This document shows positions 7,174 through 14,844 of a stretch of DNA of 16,812 nucleotides, piece by piece (within the stretch, counting starts at the first letter, position 1; each line of letters starts with the position of its first letter). A program made the translations under genes and the position numbers. The notes under the pieces are model-generated. The model worked only from the letters and a program-made list of their open reading frames with translations. It had not been told where the DNA came from and made no database searches. Where the stretch lies: the NCBI RefSeq assembly GCF_039768865.1, contig NZ_JBDMZQ010000036.1. One strand, written 5' to 3'. Origin of the DNA: Wenyingzhuangia sp039768865. Its GTDB lineage: Bacteria > Bacteroidota > Bacteroidia > Flavobacteriales > Flavobacteriaceae.

Positions 7174-8034
7174 TTAAAATAACTGTAAGCCAACATTATA
7201 GGCACTTTCGAAGTGTAAAGTATTGATGTGTGTTTCCACTTTTTTTGATGTAAAGTAGGATAACATTTTTTCAGTGGGCATATTTCCTGTCAATTGGTCT
7301 GTTGCCATAGGGCAACCGCCATACCCCTTAATAGCACCATCAAAACGTTTACAACCCGCATGATAGGCTGCACTTATTTTTTCATGCCATCTATCAGGGG
7401 TGGTATGCAAATGCGCGCCAAATTCAAGCGTTGGATAAGCTGGTATTAAATTTGAAAACAAAACTTTTATAATTTCTGGTGTGGAAGATCCAACGGTGTC
7501 AGATAAAGATAAAACCGAAATGCCAATAGCAGATAATTTCTCGACCCACTGCCCTACAATATCAATATTCCAGGGATCTCCGTAAGGATTTCCAAATCCC
7601 ATGGATAAATAAGTAACTACTTGCTTGTTGTTTTGTGCTGCAATCGTTATGATTTTTTCTAATTCTCTAAAACTCTCCTCTATGGTTTTATTTGTATTTC
7701 TAACTTGAAAAATTTCTGAAATAGAAAATGGAAAACCTAAATAGGTAATCTCTTCAAATGAACAAGCGTCAACGGCACCTCTAGTATTGGCTACTATAGC
7801 TAATAGTTTGCTTCGAGTAGTTGACAGATCTAATTTGTTTAGCACCGCCGCAGTGTCTGCCATTTGAGGAATGGCAGATGGAGACACAAAGCTTCCAAAA
7901 TCTACGGTATCAAAACCACATCGCAAGATGGCATTAATATAATTAGATTTAAGGTTTGTCGGAATGAACTCCTTTATACCTTGTAAGGCATCTCGTGGAC
8001 ATTCAATTAACTTTACCGCATTAGAACCAATCAT
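7174..8034 (-). CDS. mvaB: Hydroxymethylglutaryl-CoA lyase
   Basis: Cleaves HMG-CoA to acetyl-CoA and acetoacetate, the last step of leucine breakdown. 286 residues, close to the roughly 300 usual. The TIM-barrel motifs are in order: ECPRDALQG with R14 and metal-binding D15, DFGSFVSPSAIPQMAD (45-60), SLSDTVGSSTP (177-186), GAHLHTTP with metal ligands H208 and H210, and KGYGGCPMATDQLTGN with catalytic C241 and metal ligand N251. The loop that is CPYEG in mitochondrial and proteobacterial enzymes reads NPYGDP (149-154) here. That is a visible deviation, though the catalytic and metal residues are kept. No other leucine-degradation gene is adjacent. The ATG is only 4 bases after a TATCTTTG box. 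A related DRE-TIM lyase activity cannot be excluded. Confidence 0.88.
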   Translation of the reverse strand: MIGSNAVKLIECPRDALQGIKEFIPTNLKSNYINAILRCGFDTVDFGSFVSPSAIPQMADTAAVLNKLDLSTTRSKLLAIVANTRGAVDACSFEEITYLGFPFSISEIFQVRNTNKTIEESFRELEKIITIAAQNNKQVVTYLSMGFGNPYGDPWNIDIVGQWVEKLSAIGISVLSLSDTVGSSTPEIIKVLFSNLIPAYPTLEFGAHLHTTPDRWHEKISAAYHAGCKRFDGAIKGYGGCPMATDQLTGNMPTEKMLSYFTSKKVETHINTLHFESAYNVGLQLF

Positions 8035-8038
8035 GATT

Positions 8039-8046
8039 CAAAGATA
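8039..8046 (-). promoter_or_regulatory. -7 box immediately before the HMG-CoA lyase start
   Basis: Minus-strand TATCTTTG matches TAnnTTTG perfectly and ends 4 bases before the ATG at 8034. Transcription would begin at or within a few bases of the start codon, implying a leaderless or near-leaderless mRNA. No TTG -33 partner was found at 18-21 bases. Confidence 0.5.
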
Positions 8047-8279
8047 AGAACAATCTTATACAGAAAACACCTTAGAAAAAATTTTACGCTAAATTCTTTT
8101 ATATCCGTACTGCTATTAGTCTTTAAAAACAGAGAGCAACTGAATATAAGTTGGTATCAATATAATACTGGCTTGGTTTATGAAACCCTCCGAAACTAGT
8201 TTTCATGATAAAAAAGTAAAGTTGAATGATTAAATTCCTATTAGTTAAAGAAACAATATCATATTCTTTTTAAAACATG

Positions 8280-8287
8280 TAATTTTG
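8280..8287 (+). promoter_or_regulatory. -7 box immediately before the mnmE start
   Basis: TAATTTTG matches TAnnTTTG and ends 4 bases before the mnmE ATG at 8292, the same spacing as for the divergent HMG-CoA lyase gene. The -33 position is AT-rich with no clear TTG. The box is common in AT-rich DNA, so confidence is moderate. Confidence 0.45.
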
Positions 8288-8291
8288 TCGT

Positions 8292-9683
8292 ATGATTTTG
8301 AAAGATACTATTGTTGCGCTAGCAACCGCCTCAGGTGTAGGCGCAATTGCTGTTGTTCGTTTGTCTGGACCAGCTGCTCTGACGATTGCCAATGATTGTT
8401 TTTCCTCTATCAAGGCACACAAATCTTTGCTAGACCAAAAATCTCATACCTTACATTTAGGTCATTTCATGGCAGACAAAAGAGTTATTGATCAAGTGTT
8501 GATTTCTGTTTTTAAAAACCCTCACTCCTACACCGGAGAGGATACCATTGAAATTTCTTGTCATGGCTCCTTATACATTCAGCAAGAAATCATCCAAGTG
8601 CTATTGCAAAAAGGTGCAAGAATGGCTGATCCAGGAGAGTTTACACTTAGAGCCTTCATTAATGGTAAATTAGATTTATCGCAAGCAGAGGCTGTAGCCG
8701 ATTTAATCTCTTCAGATTCAGAGGCCTCTCATCAAATTGCCATGCAACAAATGCGAGGGGGATTTTCTAATGAAATCCAACTCCTCAGAGATCAACTTAT
8801 CAATTTTGCTTCTTTGATCGAATTAGAATTAGATTTTGCGGAGGAAGATGTAGAATTTGCTGACAGAACTGAATTCAAGAAATTGGTCGCTAGAATTCAA
8901 ATGGTCCTAAAACGCTTGATTGATTCTTTTGCTGTGGGTAACGTAATCAAAAATGGTATACCTGTAGCTATTGTAGGAGAACCCAATGTAGGGAAATCTA
9001 CCCTGCTAAATTCATTACTAAATGAAGAGCGTGCTATCGTTTCAGATATCGCAGGAACCACTCGTGATACCATTGAAGACGAAATGATTATTGATGGAGT
9101 GTCTTATCGATTTATAGACACTGCAGGAATTAGAGAAACAGAAGATGTTGTAGAAAGTATTGGAATACAAAAAACATTTGAAAAAATTAGCCAGGCGCAA
9201 GTAGTTATCTATTTGGTCGATTTGACAAAACACAGCTTACAAAATACCAAGTATCAAACAGAACTTGAGTCTATTAAAAATAAGTTTCCTCTAAAACAAT
9301 TGATTGTAATAGGAAACAAAGCCGATAAAGTAAATAAAGAAACGCTTCAGCAATTAACAAATGAAATTCCAGAACTCATATCCATTTCTGCAAAATCTAA
9401 AGAGGGAGTTGAACATTTGACCAATGAATTGACCAAAAGAGTCAATATTGGTGCACTCAACAATCAAGATACCATTGTGACCAACTCTCGTCATTACGAC
9501 GCTCTACTGAAGGCTTTAAATGAAATCAACAAAGTGGATGAAGCCATCTTAAATCAAGTCTCTAGTGATTTAATGGCTATAGATATTCGTGAAACGTTGT
9601 ACTATTTTGGTCTGATAACAGGTGAGGTAACCAATGATGACCTATTAGGAAATATCTTTGCTAATTTCTGTATTGGAAAGTAG
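8292..9683 (+). CDS. mnmE: tRNA uridine-5-carboxymethylaminomethyl(34) synthesis GTPase MnmE
   Basis: Cytosolic GTPase that works with MnmG to modify the wobble uridine of tRNAs. 463 residues, near the usual 450-460. The N-terminal folate-binding domain begins LKDTIVALATASGVGAIAVV and includes the EISCHGS and DPGEFTLRAFINGKLDLSQAEA signatures. The inserted G domain shows G1 GEPNVGKS (229-236), the K-loop region DIAGTTRDT (252-260), G3 DTAG (276-279) and G4 NKAD (342-345). The protein ends FCIGK, the invariant C-terminal motif with the catalytic cysteine C460. Intact and vertically inherited in appearance. MnmG is not in the window. Confidence 0.97.
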   Translation: MILKDTIVALATASGVGAIAVVRLSGPAALTIANDCFSSIKAHKSLLDQKSHTLHLGHFMADKRVIDQVLISVFKNPHSYTGEDTIEISCHGSLYIQQEIIQVLLQKGARMADPGEFTLRAFINGKLDLSQAEAVADLISSDSEASHQIAMQQMRGGFSNEIQLLRDQLINFASLIELELDFAEEDVEFADRTEFKKLVARIQMVLKRLIDSFAVGNVIKNGIPVAIVGEPNVGKSTLLNSLLNEERAIVSDIAGTTRDTIEDEMIIDGVSYRFIDTAGIRETEDVVESIGIQKTFEKISQAQVVIYLVDLTKHSLQNTKYQTELESIKNKFPLKQLIVIGNKADKVNKETLQQLTNEIPELISISAKSKEGVEHLTNELTKRVNIGALNNQDTIVTNSRHYDALLKALNEINKVDEAILNQVSSDLMAIDIRETLYYFGLITGEVTNDDLLGNIFANFCIGK

Positions 9684-9795
9684 TCTGTGCAAAAAATAAA
9701 ATCGCCAAGTCTCAACAAACCTATTGTGAAGTTTTTGATTAACCACGCAGGAATCAAAAGCAAAACAGCAGCCTACAATTCATCAATACTTTACC

Positions 9796-9803
9796 TATCT
9801 TTG
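9796..9803 (+). promoter_or_regulatory. -7 promoter box of the DEAD-box helicase gene
   Basis: TATCTTTG, a full match to TAnnTTTG, lies 21 bases before the helicase ATG. The -33 region lacks a clear TTG. No hairpin terminator for mnmE was seen in the 141-base gap before the helicase gene, so some read-through is possible. Confidence 0.55.
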
Positions 9804-9824
9804 CACTTCTAGTATTTTCTACCT

Positions 9825-11060
9825 ATGACATTTAAAGACTTCGATTTAAACCCTAAAATATTAAAAGCAGTAGCTGAACAAAACTACACGACTCCTACTC
9901 CAATCCAACAAGCGACAATACCTATTGTGCTAGATGGTATGGATGTAATGGGTTGTGCTCAAACAGGAACTGGAAAAACAGCAGCTTTTGCCTTACCCAT
10001 TTTGGATCGTATCTATTCCCAAAATGAAGGAAGCAAAAAAAGTAAAAAAATAAAATCATTGGTGATAAGTCCTACGAGAGAACTAGCCATACAAATAGAG
10101 GAGAACTTCAAACAATACAGCACATATACCCAACTAAAAACTTCCTCTGTCTATGGAGGTGTATCCATAGAGCAGCAGATTGAGTCGTTGGTCAAAGGGG
10201 TTGATGTATTGATTGCAACTCCTGGTAGGTTATTAGATTTGCACAAAAGAGACATTATCAACCTAGATTTTGTTCAAATCTTGGTGCTAGATGAAGCTGA
10301 CATGATGTTAGACTTAGGCTTTATTGATGATATAAAAAAAATCACTCGTTTGTGTCCCCAGGAAAAACAAACGTTATTCTTTTCTGCCACTATGCCGCCC
10401 AAAATAGAGCGTTTGGCAAATGAATTGTTGTCTGAACCTGAAAAAATATCAGTCTCTAAAGGGACTTCAGCAGCCAAAACGATTAGCCAAGAATTGTATA
10501 GGGTTGCCAAACCTAAAAAAATTGAATTGTGTTTGCACTTGTTACGCAACAACCTAGCGGGCAATATGATTATTTTTAGACGTACCAAGTTTGGAGTTGA
10601 CAAACTAGAAGAAACCCTATTAAAAAACAATTTTAAAGTGGATACCATCCACGGAGACAAAACACAAACTGCTAGAACCAAGGCTTTAAATAAATTCAAA
10701 AATAATGATGTCAATATTTTAATCGCTACTGATGTGGCCGCTCGTGGGATTGATATTCCAGATTTGGACATTGTCATTAATTTTGACATCCCAAATATCC
10801 CGGAGTCATATGTACACCGAATTGGTCGTACAGGTAGAGCAGGAAAACAAGGGAGAGCTTTATCTTTTTGCGCTGCTGATGAAAAAATTTACATCAATCA
10901 AATTCAACAACTACTTGGAAAAATAATTCCTATTGAGGAAAATCATCCCTATCCTTTAGATCCTAATGCGAAACCAGAAGTCCACAAGAAAAAAGGAAGT
11001 AAATATAAGAAAGGGAGGAAATCTGTAGGTTCTAAAGCCAAAAAGAAACGTTGGTACTGA
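9825..11060 (+). CDS. DEAD-box ATP-dependent RNA helicase, RhlE-like
   Basis: Cytosolic RNA-remodelling ATPase of 411 residues. All core motifs are present: Q motif with PTPIQQ (24-29), motif I AQTGTGKT (45-52), Ia PTRELA (83-88), Ib TPGR (132-135), II DEAD (156-159), III SAT (187-189), V ATDVAARGID (301-310) and VI HRIGRTGRAG (331-340). The tail from about residue 382 is lysine-rich (KKKGSKYKKGRK, KAKKKRWY), a basic extension common in RhlE-type helicases and thought to add RNA affinity. Likely roles are ribosome assembly, mRNA turnover or cold growth; the sequence does not say which. It converges on doxX with 42 bases between stops and no obvious terminator hairpin. Confidence 0.94.
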   Translation: MTFKDFDLNPKILKAVAEQNYTTPTPIQQATIPIVLDGMDVMGCAQTGTGKTAAFALPILDRIYSQNEGSKKSKKIKSLVISPTRELAIQIEENFKQYSTYTQLKTSSVYGGVSIEQQIESLVKGVDVLIATPGRLLDLHKRDIINLDFVQILVLDEADMMLDLGFIDDIKKITRLCPQEKQTLFFSATMPPKIERLANELLSEPEKISVSKGTSAAKTISQELYRVAKPKKIELCLHLLRNNLAGNMIIFRRTKFGVDKLEETLLKNNFKVDTIHGDKTQTARTKALNKFKNNDVNILIATDVAARGIDIPDLDIVINFDIPNIPESYVHRIGRTGRAGKQGRALSFCAADEKIYINQIQQLLGKIIPIEENHPYPLDPNAKPEVHKKKGSKYKKGRKSVGSKAKKKRWY

Positions 11061-11102
11061 TTGAATACTCCTTTGGACTGATCTCTAGAACGACGTTAAA
11101 AG

Positions 11103-11516
11103 TTACTTTCTTAAGAGCAATCTATCTAGAGAATATTTACCGGATCCTTGAAGAAATAAAACCAAGTAACCTACTAAATAAATAATCGCTGATTCCTGGG
11201 ACCTCAATCCTTCTCCTCCATGTATGATGAATACAGCTACACCCATCGTGAAAATTAGAGGAAGTAAAGAGAGTCGTGTCAACAAGCCCAGAACCAGAAG
11301 AACAGAACAAATAACTTCAGCAAATACGACTAAACTCAGAGAAGCCATTGCTCCCAAACCAAAAGGGTTGGCAAATTTAATTTGAGTGCCTGAAAACAAA
11401 GTATTGAGCTTGGGCAATCCATGTAAATAAATCATAGTCAATCCAAGGGTGATTCTAAGCAATAACATAGAAAGATTGATTCCCCAAGATTTATTACTCA
11501 TCAGTTGTTTTTTCAT
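11103..11516 (-). CDS. DoxX-family membrane protein
   Basis: A 137-residue inner-membrane protein with four predicted spans at about 14-32, 52-72, 78-97 and 108-127. Family traits are the opening LLLRITLGLTMIYLHGLPKL, the charged break E-V in span 2 (VVFAEVICSVLLVLGLLTRL) and the IHGGEG loop. DoxX-like proteins are loosely linked to redox or oxidative-stress functions, but the biochemical role of this subgroup is unknown. The gene begins 19 bases after the stop of the outer-membrane receptor gene on the same strand, so the two are probably co-transcribed. Confidence 0.85.
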   Translation of the reverse strand: MKKQLMSNKSWGINLSMLLLRITLGLTMIYLHGLPKLNTLFSGTQIKFANPFGLGAMASLSLVVFAEVICSVLLVLGLLTRLSLLPLIFTMGVAVFIIHGGEGLRSQESAIIYLVGYLVLFLQGSGKYSLDRLLLRK

Positions 11517-11535
11517 CTTAATTTATATTTAAATA

Positions 11536-13899
11536 TTATCTGCTTTTACCCGCATAAGTCATCGCCTCACCTTTACCAAACCCATAGCTAAACCCTAAGG
11601 ATATAAATCTTCCTCTCTGCCCAAAACTATAGTTATATCTGTTTACATTGTTTATGATATTTTCAAAAATTCTTGTCTCAAATACATCTCTTACAGCAAA
11701 GTTAACAACAGCTTTTCCCATTAATATTTTCTTTCTTAGACCAAGATCTAGAAAGGCGTAACCTGCTCTTTCTCCTTGTAGAGTTTGATTAGAAGATCTA
11801 TAATTTCCGGTTATTTCCATATCTACATCTCGAGAAAAACTAAGTTTAGTATTGACACGAGTACTCCAGTTTTTATTGGAGAAGCTATAATTTGTTCCTA
11901 AATAAGCACCGTTCCTGTTAAAATAATTCCAATTCAAATCTCCATTAATCGTCATCCATTGCAAAGGACTATACTTTCCGTTTACCTCTAAACCTGTACT
12001 TCGTCTCGTCCCTATATTAAAGGGAGTTGTTGTGGTTATGTTGTCTTCAAAAATAGTAATAGACTCCTGTAAGTCCGTTGTGTATTTGTGATATAGACTC
12101 GTGCTTAGATTAGCTTTTCCTATTTTGTAAATTGAAGTCAATTCATAAGCATCTTTAAACTCTGGAAGCAAGTCAGGATTTCCAGCACGAATATTATAAT
12201 TATCTCTGATACTAATGAAAGGATTCAAATCCCACAAACGGGGTCTATAAATTCTTTTTGAATACCCAGCCTGCAAAGAAAAATTTTCTAAAATTTTATA
12301 TGAGGTATGAGCGCTAGGAAACAAACTATTGTATTGTTGTCTTCCCTCTGAGCCCCTATTGGTAATTATTAAATCTGTGTTTTCTAAACGAGTTCCTACT
12401 TTTACACCCCAATTCTTGTTTTCATAGGATACTGTTCCGTAAACCCCTAATACTTTCTGATTGTAGTCAAATATATTGGTCAATGTAGGGTCTACAACAA
12501 ACTCTTGATCCTCTCTATCAAAGTTCTTTACTTGGTAGTCGTTGCCTACCTCGTTGATCACATATTGGCCTCCAATTTCTAATTCTACTTGCTCAGAAAT
12601 TGGATTTTTATAATCTAATTTAAACGTATAATCTGCTTGTTGATACTGAGTATCTGTCAATTGATTTGGATTGGCATCGGATATAGGTGTATTTGAAAAT
12701 TCCGAAGTCAATTCTTTTCCAAAAAATCTACCTAATGAACTAAATATGAGGGTATGCTCCTCGTCGTTTTTAAACGCTTTGCTATAGTTCAATTCATATT
12801 GCCACTTTGGATTGATTGCTTCTGTGACCTCAGTTCGAATCCATTCACTTTCTAGGAGATCATCAGCATATGCACTAAAGTTAGTTTCAGAAGGTTGACT
12901 TTCAATTTCATATGCTATATTTCCCGATAGCGTCAAAACATTATAGTCATCAATGTGATAATCTGTTCCCAAGATTAAATTATAAAAGACTTCATTTCGA
13001 TAACTCGTTCCCTCTGATTCTAGTTTACTGTTGTTAATTTTATTTGTGTTGATTCTTTTATTGTAACGGGGATAAGACTTATATCCCCCTCCAAACTGTG
13101 TAAACAAATTAAATTTCTGAGTTCTTTTATTCATACTTACTCCCACACTATGATTATCAGGAATCCCCGTATTAACTGATACCGAGCCATTCAATCCTTT
13201 TTTTTCTTCTTTCTTAAGGATGATGTTTAAAATTCCAGCAGTTCCCTCAGCATCATATTTAGCAGATGGATTTGTGATGACTTCAATACTTTTAATCATG
13301 TCAGCTGTAATCGTTCCAAGAGCATTACCTCCAGACTCTGTTAAAACCGAAGGCTTTCCATCTAATAAAATTTGAACTCCTGAACTACCTCTTAAGCTTA
13401 TGTCTCCTTCAATATTCACATTTACTGAAGGAACGTTGTTCAATACCTCCAAAGCACTCATTCCAGTACTTGCTATATCTTTACCAACATTAAAAACTTT
13501 TTTATCTAGTTTGAATTGAGTTTTGGAAATATTAGCTCTTAACTCTACTGAATCTAGCGCTTCTCTGTTTTCTTTTAATAGGATTATACCTAAATCAATC
13601 AGAGGGTTTGAAGTGTCAAAATTCTCAAGGAATCGTGTTTTATACCCCATAAAACTGATTTGAATAAGAAAGTCTGTCTTTGAAGTTGTGATTCGAAAAA
13701 TTCCATTTTCATCGGTTGTTGTACCCTGTACAACTTTTTTAGTGAATCCATCAAGGATAACTATTGTTGCGTAAGGAATCGTTGTCTTACTATCCATTTC
13801 TTTTAACTGACCTAGTATCGTTCTTTCTTTGTTTTGAGAAAAAACAAAGCCATAAAAAAAAAGAATGAGTAGTAGGTTTAATTTAATTTTTACGGTCAT
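11536..13899 (-). CDS. Outer-membrane beta-barrel receptor (TonB-dependent receptor superfamily)
   Basis: 787 residues. A signal peptide (MTVKIKLNLLLILFFYGFVF, then SQ) is followed by a carboxypeptidase-regulatory-like beta-sandwich at about 27-110 (TILGQLKEMDSKTTIPYATI, then TDENGIFRI). Next is a plug-type domain at about 125-235, with LEVLNNVPSVNVNIEGDISL, LRGSSGVQILLDGKPSVL and IKSIEVITNPSAKYDAEGTAGILNI. The remainder is a beta-barrel with many aromatic-ended strands, the last near RGRFISLGFSYGFGKG. This order fits the Bacteroidota 'outer membrane beta-barrel family protein' group of TonB-dependent receptors. No SusD-like partner, sigma/anti-sigma pair or polysaccharide-degrading enzyme is nearby, so the ligand is unknown. 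It lies downstream of the proteorhodopsin gene but beyond that gene's terminator, and leads into doxX. No consensus -7 box was found directly upstream. Confidence 0.88.
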   Translation of the reverse strand: MTVKIKLNLLLILFFYGFVFSQNKERTILGQLKEMDSKTTIPYATIVILDGFTKKVVQGTTTDENGIFRITTSKTDFLIQISFMGYKTRFLENFDTSNPLIDLGIILLKENREALDSVELRANISKTQFKLDKKVFNVGKDIASTGMSALEVLNNVPSVNVNIEGDISLRGSSGVQILLDGKPSVLTESGGNALGTITADMIKSIEVITNPSAKYDAEGTAGILNIILKKEEKKGLNGSVSVNTGIPDNHSVGVSMNKRTQKFNLFTQFGGGYKSYPRYNKRINTNKINNSKLESEGTSYRNEVFYNLILGTDYHIDDYNVLTLSGNIAYEIESQPSETNFSAYADDLLESEWIRTEVTEAINPKWQYELNYSKAFKNDEEHTLIFSSLGRFFGKELTSEFSNTPISDANPNQLTDTQYQQADYTFKLDYKNPISEQVELEIGGQYVINEVGNDYQVKNFDREDQEFVVDPTLTNIFDYNQKVLGVYGTVSYENKNWGVKVGTRLENTDLIITNRGSEGRQQYNSLFPSAHTSYKILENFSLQAGYSKRIYRPRLWDLNPFISIRDNYNIRAGNPDLLPEFKDAYELTSIYKIGKANLSTSLYHKYTTDLQESITIFEDNITTTTPFNIGTRRSTGLEVNGKYSPLQWMTINGDLNWNYFNRNGAYLGTNYSFSNKNWSTRVNTKLSFSRDVDMEITGNYRSSNQTLQGERAGYAFLDLGLRKKILMGKAVVNFAVRDVFETRIFENIINNVNRYNYSFGQRGRFISLGFSYGFGKGEAMTYAGKSR

Positions 13900-13956
13900 A
13901 AAGTAAGCTTATATATATAAAAGTAGAAATAATAAGATCAAAACCCTCATCGCAAA

Positions 13957-13994
13957 ACACAAAAAAGCCTTTTCTATTTAAAGAAAAGGCTTTT
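13957..13994 (-). terminator. Rho-independent terminator of the proteorhodopsin gene
   Basis: AAAAGCCTTTTC (13963-13974) pairs perfectly with GAAAAGGCTTTT (13983-13994), a 12-bp stem with an 8-base loop. On the minus strand the stem runs into further U residues (TTTTTTGTGTTTTG overall). It begins 21 bases after the opsin stop codon and isolates the opsin transcript from the receptor gene beyond. Confidence 0.88.
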
Positions 13995-14015
13995 CATGTT
14001 TAAATAAATGCTTTA

Positions 14016-14762
14016 TTATTTGTCAGAAGCTTTAACTGCTAAAGAATAAATAACCAAACCGAAACCAATCTTGTTGATCGCATCAGCGATGTTGTATGCA
14101 ACATCTATAGAAAGTTGAATCCCGAATACTTCTCCGGCACCACCGTACCATCCATCGGTTCCTGCTAAATATCCTAAAGGATAAATTGCCCATCCTACTA
14201 ACACAAACCAGCATAAAATTTTGTGAGCTTCTAATACTGCTCCACCAGCTTGTTCTGCTAATTTTTTTGCACCACCAACCCAAATCTCATACACAATGTA
14301 GAAATAAGCTAATGCAGATAGTGTACCCCATACAGATGGTCCTGAACCTGTAGTATATACAGCTTCACCAAAGTAACCTGTTACTAACATCACTACAGAA
14401 GCTAAAATCATTTTCCATAGCAAAGACTTTTTAGCCCCAGCTGCTTTAAGAATTAAATAAAACTCTACACACATCAATGGCACAGTTAATACCCAGTCTA
14501 CATATCTAAAGAATGTAGGTGACTCTCCAAAAGAAGCGTAGTAATCTCTCATGTACCAATAATGTACTGCTGCAATGAAAGTAATAAGCCCCGAAACCAA
14601 AATGGAAGTTCTCCACTTTTTGTCAAAGCTATTCATTGAGAAAAAGAAGAAGACAGATGCTGCCATCATTGCCATACAACCTACGAAAAATGTAAACCCT
14701 ACATAGTCATCAGTTGCTATAGGTTTCATGGCTAAAATTAAATTATTAAGTGTTAAATACAT
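14016..14762 (-). CDS. Proteorhodopsin, green-tuned light-driven proton pump
   Basis: A seven-helix retinal protein of the inner membrane that exports protons in light. 248 residues. Alignment to green proteorhodopsin by eye gives R86 and D89 (R94, D97, counterion), T93 (T101), M97 (L105 tuning site), E100 (E108 proton donor), H67 (H75) and K231 as the retinal Schiff-base lysine in DAINKIGFG. The D-T-E triad is that of proton pumps, not the N-D-Q of sodium pumps or N-T-Q of chloride pumps. Met at the tuning position predicts green absorption, the common flavobacterial state. The first ATG (14762) gives a short hydrophobic leader MYLTLNNLILAMKP; a second ATG at 14729 would start at MKPIATDD. 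The first is preferred because it lies 23 bases from the -7 box. Transcribed alone, divergent from blh. Confidence 0.97.
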   Translation of the reverse strand: MYLTLNNLILAMKPIATDDYVGFTFFVGCMAMMAASVFFFFSMNSFDKKWRTSILVSGLITFIAAVHYWYMRDYYASFGESPTFFRYVDWVLTVPLMCVEFYLILKAAGAKKSLLWKMILASVVMLVTGYFGEAVYTTGSGPSVWGTLSALAYFYIVYEIWVGGAKKLAEQAGGAVLEAHKILCWFVLVGWAIYPLGYLAGTDGWYGGAGEVFGIQLSIDVAYNIADAINKIGFGLVIYSLAVKASDK

Positions 14763-14785
14763 AAAATATAGTTTTTTAGTTTCCT

Positions 14786-14814
14786 CAAATATATATAAAA
14801 AAAAACAAAAACAA
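14786..14814 (-). promoter_or_regulatory. Promoter of the proteorhodopsin gene
   Basis: Minus-strand TATATTTG at 14786-14793 matches TAnnTTTG. A TTG preceded by a T-run at 14812-14814 (minus strand) lies 18 bases upstream as a -33 box. Transcription would start near 14780, giving a leader of about 18 bases. The plus-strand run of A residues broken by two Cs (14797-14820) occupies the spacer and upstream region and could act as an UP-like or bent-DNA element (inference). Confidence 0.65.
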
Positions 14815-14824
14815 AAAAAATGAT

Positions 14825-14832
14825 TATTTTAG
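14825..14832 (+). promoter_or_regulatory. Possible -7 box of blh
   Basis: TATTTTAG differs from TAnnTTTG at one position and lies 12 bases before the blh ATG. It is the best candidate in the 82-base divergent region, which also holds the opsin promoter. A consensus box is absent, so expression may be weaker than for the opsin (inference). Confidence 0.3.
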
Positions 14833-14844
14833 CCTAAAAAAATT

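Noticed and set aside
8180..8206. Hairpin ATGAAAC...GTTTTCAT in the divergent gap
   Set aside because: Seven pairs with a bulge and a 12-base loop, no U-run on either side and no gene end beside it; expected by chance in AT-rich DNA.
8226..8273. 15-codon ATG frame (MIKFLLVKETISYSF) before mnmE
   Set aside because: Too short to support, with no start signal or recognisable pattern.
9684..9795. Possible small gene or RNA between mnmE and the helicase
   Set aside because: No ATG-initiated frame of useful length, no hairpin and no terminator; only the helicase promoter box is supported.
10274..10789. 171-residue open frame antisense to the helicase gene
   Set aside because: Lies wholly opposite the conserved helicase motifs and has no recognisable domain; a typical long antisense shadow in this composition.
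14083..14283. Cys/Trp-rich 66-residue frame inside the opsin gene
   Set aside because: Shadow of the opsin gene in another frame on the same strand; the opsin frame is fully conserved.
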